A stretch of 7,164 bases of DNA from CBDUQI01 sp965369325. Lineage in GTDB: Bacteria > Pseudomonadota > Gammaproteobacteria > Steroidobacterales > JBCBZW01. A model generated the notes under the pieces. The model made no database searches and had not been told where the DNA came from. It saw only the letters and a list, made by a program, of their open reading frames with translations. Where the stretch lies: positions 1-7,164 of the forward strand of contig CBDUQI010000256.1 of NCBI GenBank assembly GCA_965369325.1, given 5' to 3'. A program made the translations under genes and the position numbers. The first letter of the stretch is position 1; each line of letters begins with the position of its first letter. This document shows positions 1 to 4,220 of this stretch, one piece after another.

Positions 1-275
1 AACTTGTGTCCGGATTCAATAATGTATGTCATTGCCCTGCTCATCACGCGCAGAACGCCGACATATTGCTGATCATGAGAATTGAGGTCATGGGGCACCG
101 GCAACAGAACGCTGGACCCAAAGTGAAAATTGAGATCGTCCATTTCTACAATCACGATCTTTTTTTTCTTGAGCACCAAAAGGTGACTGTCTCCCGTAGG
201 AAGTGCCAGCCCTTTTTCTAGAGAATTTGCGGTGACGTCAATAAAGGTCTCCGGGCTTGTCTCTAAACATCCAAC
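1..275 (-). CDS. Partial OmpA-like domain protein running off the left edge; start uncertain
   Basis: Reading the minus strand from an in-frame TAA at 278-276 gives 91 open codons to the window edge. The protein contains LVLKKKKIVIVEMDDLNFHF, then GSSVLLP, a polar linker and a helix-like stretch (QQYVGVLRVMSRAMTYII) ending at ESGHK. A beta strand followed by F-x-(D/G)-S-x-x-L-x-P and an amphipathic helix matches the start of OmpA_C-like peptidoglycan-binding domains, where the next strand would carry the GHTD-type motif. That part lies outside the window. Such domains anchor proteins to the cell wall from the periplasm. No signal peptide is visible. No ATG precedes the conserved region: candidates are ATG 143, GTG 155, GTG 176 (GGAG at 194-191 upstream) or TTG 179, but these start inside or close to the conserved block, while the open frame reaches back to 275. 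An out-of-frame ATG at 271 (MFRDKPGDLY, then TGA at 241-239) would join this frame through a -1 shift, so a damaged 5' end is possible. The family call comes from motif recognition only. Confidence 0.5.
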
Positions 276-315
276 TTATGGCGCATCACTGCGCAAGGCT
301 CAATGCGTCAGTTGT

Positions 316-335
316 CCCTATTTTTACTCATAGGG
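316..335. repeat. Short inverted repeat CCCTA-N10-TAGGG
   Basis: CCCTA at 316-320 pairs with TAGGG at 331-335 around a 10-nt A/T-rich loop that contains TTTTT. A stem of only five base pairs with the T-run in the loop is too weak for an intrinsic terminator. It could be a protein-binding site in the upstream region of the OmpA-like frame. The symmetry is visible; the function is unknown. Confidence 0.35.
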
Positions 336-359
336 CAATGCTACGCAACATCGGGCAAT
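329..359. repeat. Two 11-bp direct repeats spaced 20 bp, CAT(A/C)GGGCAAT
   Basis: CATAGGGCAAT at 329-339 and CATCGGGCAAT at 349-359 match at 10 of 11 bases and start exactly 20 bp apart, about two helical turns. They lie upstream of the minus-strand OmpA-like frame. That spacing would suit a tandem regulator site, but a chance repeat is possible at this length. Confidence 0.3.
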
Positions 360-692
360 CCCTCTCATTACCGGGTTTTTCAGTTCATTGCTGTCACCGA
401 GCGGTCTTATTCAAGCATATCGCGGCGAAATTCTGAGTAACTCATTCAGCAACAGCACACCCTGGTGCGCCAGCATCGCATCCATCGGGAATTATCCTGG
501 CGCAGGCTGCAAAGCTGATTGACGTTGGCCTCGGGACGCTCGGCGCCTGTGAGATCGGTGCGCGTAACACGATGGCGAGAACCGTCGAAAACTACGTTGA
601 TTCGCGGAAACGATCCTGATTTGCGCACGCGTGCGCTTCAGGATTCGTACGATATTGTCAATCTCGCGTTTGGGGTTGAGCGCAATGGTTGG

Positions 693-843
693 TCGGCGGT
701 ATCGTGTTCCACGCCCGCGGCCCATCTTTTCGAGTCGCTTCAATTCAACCAGCAAGTTGGTGAGCAAGCGACTGGTTCGTCCATTTGCTGTCCTGAAACG
801 GATGGATGGCGAGATACTCCACACCGCGGGGGTGGCTGCGCAC
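693..843 (-). pseudogene. Fic-family gene remnant, frameshifted and internally deleted
   Basis: Fic domains transfer AMP or other phosphate-containing groups to target proteins using the motif HPFx(D/E)GNGRxxR. Here one minus frame (822-790) reads GVEYLAIHPFQD and the frame beginning at 785 continues NGRTSRLLTNLL. Together they rebuild the Fic active-site loop with catalytic His (804-802), Asn (785-783) and both Arg. Four bases (789-786, AGCA) stand where one glycine codon is expected, so one extra base breaks the frame; read on in the first frame, translation stops at TGA near 748. Straight after TNLL the sequence continues VELKRLEKMGRGRGTRYRR (749-693). This resembles the recognition helix and wing of the winged-helix tail found at the C-terminus of many Fic proteins, with the intervening helices missing. 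The region upstream of about 843 shows no Fic N-terminal half: the propeller gene stop is at 924-922. I read this as a dead gene with a frameshift and at least one deletion. An unrelated small ORF in the second frame (GTG at 824) is the less likely alternative. Confidence 0.62.
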
Positions 844-879
844 GTACCGTGTTGGGTACGGTCGCCGCCACCACACCGC
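819..879. repeat. Hairpin flanked by 9-bp direct repeats CCACACCGC
   Basis: CCACACCGC occurs at 819-827 and again at 871-879. Between them are nested inverted repeats: GGTGGC (831-836) with GCCACC (867-872), and CGTACC (843-848) with GGTACG (855-860) around the loop GTGTTG. It lies just past the 3' end of the propeller gene and overlaps the broken Fic remnant. On the transcribed strand no T-run follows, so it is not a classic intrinsic terminator, although the RNA hairpin could still protect the mRNA 3' end. Direct repeats around a hairpin also fit a small inserted element or a duplication scar. Confidence 0.45.
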
Positions 880-921
880 CGTGACGGGTAGCCGGGTGTA
901 AGCTCGGCTATTGCGCGTCCG

Positions 922-3900
922 TTACCTCAGCGTTCGCGTCGGAGCGGACGGTTCGCACGGATTGTCGCCATGAGGCGTAGAAACCCCCACCCGCTGGTCA
1001 TAAGGTGGTCGGTCGGTGCCCCGCTGGGCCAGCCCGTTCGGGTCAGAAGGGCAGTTGAACGCGTAAGGCGCAATACCGTAGTACAGATAAGCAGCCCCGG
1101 CATCGGAGTTACCGGCCGGATTTGCGCCTGGCGCGCCGACAATCAGATCGGCGATGCCATCCTTGTTGAAATCACCACCTCCGCTCACGGCACTGCCGAA
1201 GCCGCTTGAGTTGGTGCTCGGCTCGTCCGTTTCGAGCCCCGGCTGAATCGTCGGGCCGAGCAAGGAAGTGCCGAAAACGAGGTAACTTTCACCGTGCTGG
1301 CCCGCGCCAGGGGCGCCGACGATTAGATCATCGATGTTGTCGTTGCTGACATCGCCGGTCGCGGCGACTGCCGCACCCAGCCGGTCATCGGGATTGGCGC
1401 CGGTGATGAGCACACCATTGGCATCGTCTATCATCGCCAGCTCGAAGACCGCCGGGAAGCTGTCGGTGCCGAATACCACGTAGCTTTCGCCAGCGCCCTC
1501 CCGACCGTCAGGTGCGGCATCGGGTGCACCGATCACCAGATCGCCGAAACCATCATCGTTCAGATCTCCGGCGCGGTTCACGGCCAGACCGGCGCCGTCC
1601 CCGCCGGCAACGCCGTTTAACGCGAACCCGTTGCTGCCGTCGAGCGCGGACAGCGAAAATGGGGATTCGAATGTCTGCTCAGTGCCAAACACTACGTGAC
1701 TGATGCCGGCCCCTGTCCGCCCTCCTGGGCTGGCACCAGGGCTGCCGATGATTAGATCGTCCATCAAGTCGCCGTTCACGTTGCCGGCTCCGGCGACCGA
1801 CGTGCCGATGGCGTCGAACGCCTGTAGGCCAGGCGCGATGAAGCCATCCACGCCGTCGAGCGTTGACAAATCCAGTACCGCCGGCGTCGTTCGGTCAGTG
1901 CCGAACACCACGTAGATCGCGCCGGCATTTTGTCTGCCTTGCGGGCTTGCATCGGGCGCGCCGATCACCAGGTCCGCCTGGGCATCGCCGTTCAAACGCG
2001 TCGTCCCTACTGAGGCACCCGATCGGTCGTCTGCCGCACCCCCGGTCGCGACAAAGCCATTGAGCCCGTCCAGAGTTGATAACTCCAATGTCGGCGGGAA
2101 CGCGGTTGTGCCAAACACCACGTAGGTGGCACCGGCGTTGTTTAGCCCATCTGGATCGGCCTGTGGCGCTCCTAGAATCAGATCGTCGATGCCGTCGCCG
2201 TCCAAATCACCCGTGCCCACCGAGATGCCTGTGCGGTCGCCGGCGTTCACACCGCGCACGATGAAACCGTTGGTGCCGTCGAGCAAGCCGGGATCGAGAG
2301 TATCCGGCGGAGCCACATCGGTGCCAAAGAAGACGTAACTTTCTCCCGCATCGATCCGTCCGTCGGGATCGGCGTCTGGTGCGGTAATCACAATGTCATG
2401 TTTGCCGTCGCCGTTGAGATCGCCTATCGCGCTGACGGCCGTGCCTGCGTGATCGCCGATGTTCATGCCGTCGATGTTGACGCTAGCCTCCTTGGGCTCC
2501 AGCGCGCGACGCCCGAACACCACATAGCTCTCGCCGGCTTTGTCGCGACCGTTGGGGTCTGCTTTGTAAGCACCGATGATCAGGTCATCAACCCCATCGC
2601 CGTTGACATCCCCAGCGCCGCTGACCGAAATCCCGGATTCATCGCCGGGAGCGATTCCGCTAATGAGAAACCCGTTGTCGCCGTTGAGGGCGGAGAGCGG
2701 AAGGGCTGACGGGAAGCCGGCGGCGGCGCCGAATACTACGTAGGTCTCGCCCGCGGGATCCTCACCACTTGAATTGGCATTGGCGTTGTAGGCGCCGACA
2801 ATGATGTCGGCAAAACCATCGTCATTAATGTCGCCCGCGCCGCTCACCGAGTAGCCCGATTTGTCCCATGCATCAATACCACGCAACACGAAACCGTTAT
2901 TACTATCAACCGCGGCCAACTCAAAAGTGCCTGGAAAACCGTCATCGCGCCCATATACCACATAACTCTCGCCGATCTCGCCATGCGGCGAAAGTTGTAG
3001 CACAGACGGTGCGCCGACAATCAAATCATCAATGCCGTCACCGTTGACATCTGCGACGCCACTGACCGAGTGCCCCGCTTCATCGCTGCCGTCCCGACCG
3101 CCGATGACGAAGCCAATGCTGCCGTCCAGCGCCGAGAGCTCTAGCTGTGCGCCAAAAACCTCTCTGCTGCCGAACACCACATAGCTCTCGCCAGCAAACG
3201 TCTCTGTCTGCCGTGCCACCCATGGGGCGCCGACAACAAGATCATCAATGCCGTCATTGTTCACATCACCTACACCGCTCACCGAAAACCCCAAGTTATC
3301 GTCGGAGCTTGTGCCGTTGATGACAAACCCGTTCGTTCCATTTAGTGTTGACGGATCGAAGGTAGCAGCGAAACCTTGACCGCTCCCGAAGATGACATGG
3401 CTTTTGCCCGCGCGAGGCTGGCCATTGGGGCTAGCGAAAGGTGCGCTTACGATTAGATCGTCGATGCCATCATCATTGATATCACCAGCCCCGCTCACTG
3501 CATTTGTGTCTCGACCGGATTCTTGAGCGTTCTGGTTCAATACTGCAAAACCGGTTTCCCCATCGAGTAGTGCGATATCAACGGCAGGGGGGAAACTACT
3601 TTCAGTGCCGAAAACCACGTAGGTGTACCCGTTGGAGGTAACGCCGTTTGCGCTCACGACCAAGTCGTCGATCCCATCTGCATTTAGATCGCCAATACCG
3701 CTCACCGACCGACCTAGAAAGGTCTCAGAATCGGTACCGTTAATGGCGAAACCGTTGTTGCCGTCGAGCGCAGATAATTCAAGTGACGCGAATCCCTGGT
3801 CGGTGCCAAAAACCACATAACATTCGCCGGCGCTTTGCTGACCGTTTGGGTCAGCGAACTCCGCACCGATGATGATATCGTCGAAACCGTCGTTGTTGAC

Positions 3901-4161
3901 GTCCCCGGCGGCACTCACCGTGCGCCCCGCCTCATCGCCGGCATTGACACCAACGATAACGAACCCATTAGTTCCATCGAGATCCGAAAGCGCCAGCTCG
4001 GCGGGAAACGGCGAAGCTGATGCCGACCCTGAACACACTAAGCCGGTTAGCAGCAGCAACTTCACGCCAGGTGCAAAGATCAGTTGCCGCAGCACGGCGG
4101 CAAATGGGTGAGTTGCGTGCTTGCCCGCGAGCACATTCCTTTCACGTAGCCAACTGTTCAT
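922..4161 (-). CDS. Exported FG-GAP/integrin-alpha-type protein with 14 repeats (predicted double beta-propeller)
   Basis: This 1079-residue protein is almost entirely FG-GAP repeats. Residues 1-50 look like a Sec signal peptide with a long basic n-region, a hydrophobic core (VKLLLLTGLV, 33-42) and a likely cut near SASAS (46-50). Cys43 lacks a proper lipobox. From about residue 57 to 1033 I count 14 units of roughly 65-75 residues. Each reads roughly LDGxNGFxIxG, then GDxNxDGxxDLIxGAP, then AGESYVVFG. The DxNxDGxxD loop is the calcium site of integrin alpha propeller blades. Seven blades make one integrin-type propeller, so 14 suggests two in tandem. Calcium ligands are weakened in units 10 (RLNGDAQAD), 11 (NVNGDLMDD) and 13 (DVSNDNIDD). 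Units 2 and 13 are short. A 46-residue Pro/Arg-rich tail with two Cys follows unit 14. There is no PEP-CTERM, RTX block or membrane anchor, so it is probably periplasmic or secreted. The start ATG at 4161 has GGAG at 4170-4167, five bases away; GTG 4134 after AAAGGA is an alternative. Ligand unknown; adhesion or ligand binding is the usual family role. Confidence 0.9.
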   Translation of the reverse strand: MNSWLRERNVLAGKHATHPFAAVLRQLIFAPGVKLLLLTGLVCSGSASASPFPAELALSDLDGTNGFVIVGVNAGDEAGRTVSAAGDVNNDGFDDIIIGAEFADPNGQQSAGECYVVFGTDQGFASLELSALDGNNGFAINGTDSETFLGRSVSGIGDLNADGIDDLVVSANGVTSNGYTYVVFGTESSFPPAVDIALLDGETGFAVLNQNAQESGRDTNAVSGAGDINDDGIDDLIVSAPFASPNGQPRAGKSHVIFGSGQGFAATFDPSTLNGTNGFVINGTSSDDNLGFSVSGVGDVNNDGIDDLVVGAPWVARQTETFAGESYVVFGSREVFGAQLELSALDGSIGFVIGGRDGSDEAGHSVSGVADVNGDGIDDLIVGAPSVLQLSPHGEIGESYVVYGRDDGFPGTFELAAVDSNNGFVLRGIDAWDKSGYSVSGAGDINDDGFADIIVGAYNANANSSGEDPAGETYVVFGAAAGFPSALPLSALNGDNGFLISGIAPGDESGISVSGAGDVNGDGVDDLIIGAYKADPNGRDKAGESYVVFGRRALEPKEASVNIDGMNIGDHAGTAVSAIGDLNGDGKHDIVITAPDADPDGRIDAGESYVFFGTDVAPPDTLDPGLLDGTNGFIVRGVNAGDRTGISVGTGDLDGDGIDDLILGAPQADPDGLNNAGATYVVFGTTAFPPTLELSTLDGLNGFVATGGAADDRSGASVGTTRLNGDAQADLVIGAPDASPQGRQNAGAIYVVFGTDRTTPAVLDLSTLDGVDGFIAPGLQAFDAIGTSVAGAGNVNGDLMDDLIIGSPGASPGGRTGAGISHVVFGTEQTFESPFSLSALDGSNGFALNGVAGGDGAGLAVNRAGDLNDDGFGDLVIGAPDAAPDGREGAGESYVVFGTDSFPAVFELAMIDDANGVLITGANPDDRLGAAVAATGDVSNDNIDDLIVGAPGAGQHGESYLVFGTSLLGPTIQPGLETDEPSTNSSGFGSAVSGGGDFNKDGIADLIVGAPGANPAGNSDAGAAYLYYGIAPYAFNCPSDPNGLAQRGTDRPPYDQRVGVSTPHGDNPCEPSAPTRTLR
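1063..3993 (-). repeat. Fourteen tandem coding repeats of about 195-225 bp (FG-GAP units)
   Basis: The repeat is visible in the DNA: on the plus strand variants of ATTAGATCGTCGATGCCATC, the complement of the DGIDDLI codons, recur in each unit, for example near 1322, 1751, 2174, 2579, 3018, 3236, 3451 and 3872. Variants of CCGAACACCACGTAGCTTTC, the complement of ESYVVFG, follow the same period. Copies are diverged rather than identical, so this is an old amplification under protein-level selection and not a recent tandem duplication or assembly artefact. Confidence 0.85.
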
Positions 4162-4220
4162 GATTTCTCCAATGATTTATGAGTTAGAAGTAGTCGTGTG
4201 TTGGAGCAGCTGGTTTGGCA
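4162..4220 (-). promoter_or_regulatory. Short intergenic gap with ribosome binding site for the propeller gene
   Basis: These 59 bases separate the ATPase stop (TAG, 4223-4221) from the propeller ATG at 4161. TTGGAG with GGAG at 4170-4167 sits five bases before the ATG and is a good ribosome binding site, which supports that start. No hairpin followed by T-run is visible, so the propeller gene is probably read from the same transcript as the ATPase gene. A weak internal promoter cannot be excluded. Confidence 0.6.

Larger units (their letters stand above)
276..690. other. Stretch without a defensible gene, holding short repeats
   Basis: No open frame here shows a recognisable protein. One minus frame (628-446) reads INVVFDGSRHRVTRTDL and has some protein-like character but ends in a Cys/Arg/Trp-rich tail. 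A plus frame (437-616) reads GTLGACEIGARNTMARTVEN. Neither has a ribosome binding site I trust, and neither matches a family I know. The stretch may hold further remnants of the decayed Fic gene beside it or of other lost genes. Its left part (about 276-430) looks more AT-rich than the flanking genes and carries a small inverted repeat and an 11-bp direct repeat, annotated separately. I see no clear terminator or sigma-70 promoter. Confidence 0.5.

Noticed and set aside
6..221. Plus-strand open frame of 71 codons at the left edge
   Set aside because: The opposite strand encodes a better, OmpA-like sequence over the same bases; this frame has no recognisable motif.
437..616. Plus-strand open frame reading GTLGACEIGARNTMARTVEN
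   Set aside because: No good start codon or family resemblance, and it competes with the minus-strand frame over the same bases.
446..628. Minus-strand open frame of 60 codons with INVVFDGSRHRVTRTDL
   Set aside because: It looks partly protein-like but has no family match I know, no ribosome binding site, and ends in a Cys/Arg/Trp-rich tail; it may be another gene remnant.
831..872. Hairpin as rho-independent terminator of the operon
   Set aside because: No run of T follows the stem on the transcribed strand and the loop structure is split; it is kept as a repeat.
519..891. Two overlapping plus-strand open frames opposite the Fic remnant
   Set aside because: Low-complexity Arg/Pro/Thr-rich translations with no motif; the minus strand carries the recognisable Fic sequence.
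1063..3993. Regular repeats as a possible CRISPR array
   Set aside because: The period is about 200 bp, the copies are diverged and in frame, and the encoded FG-GAP motif explains them.
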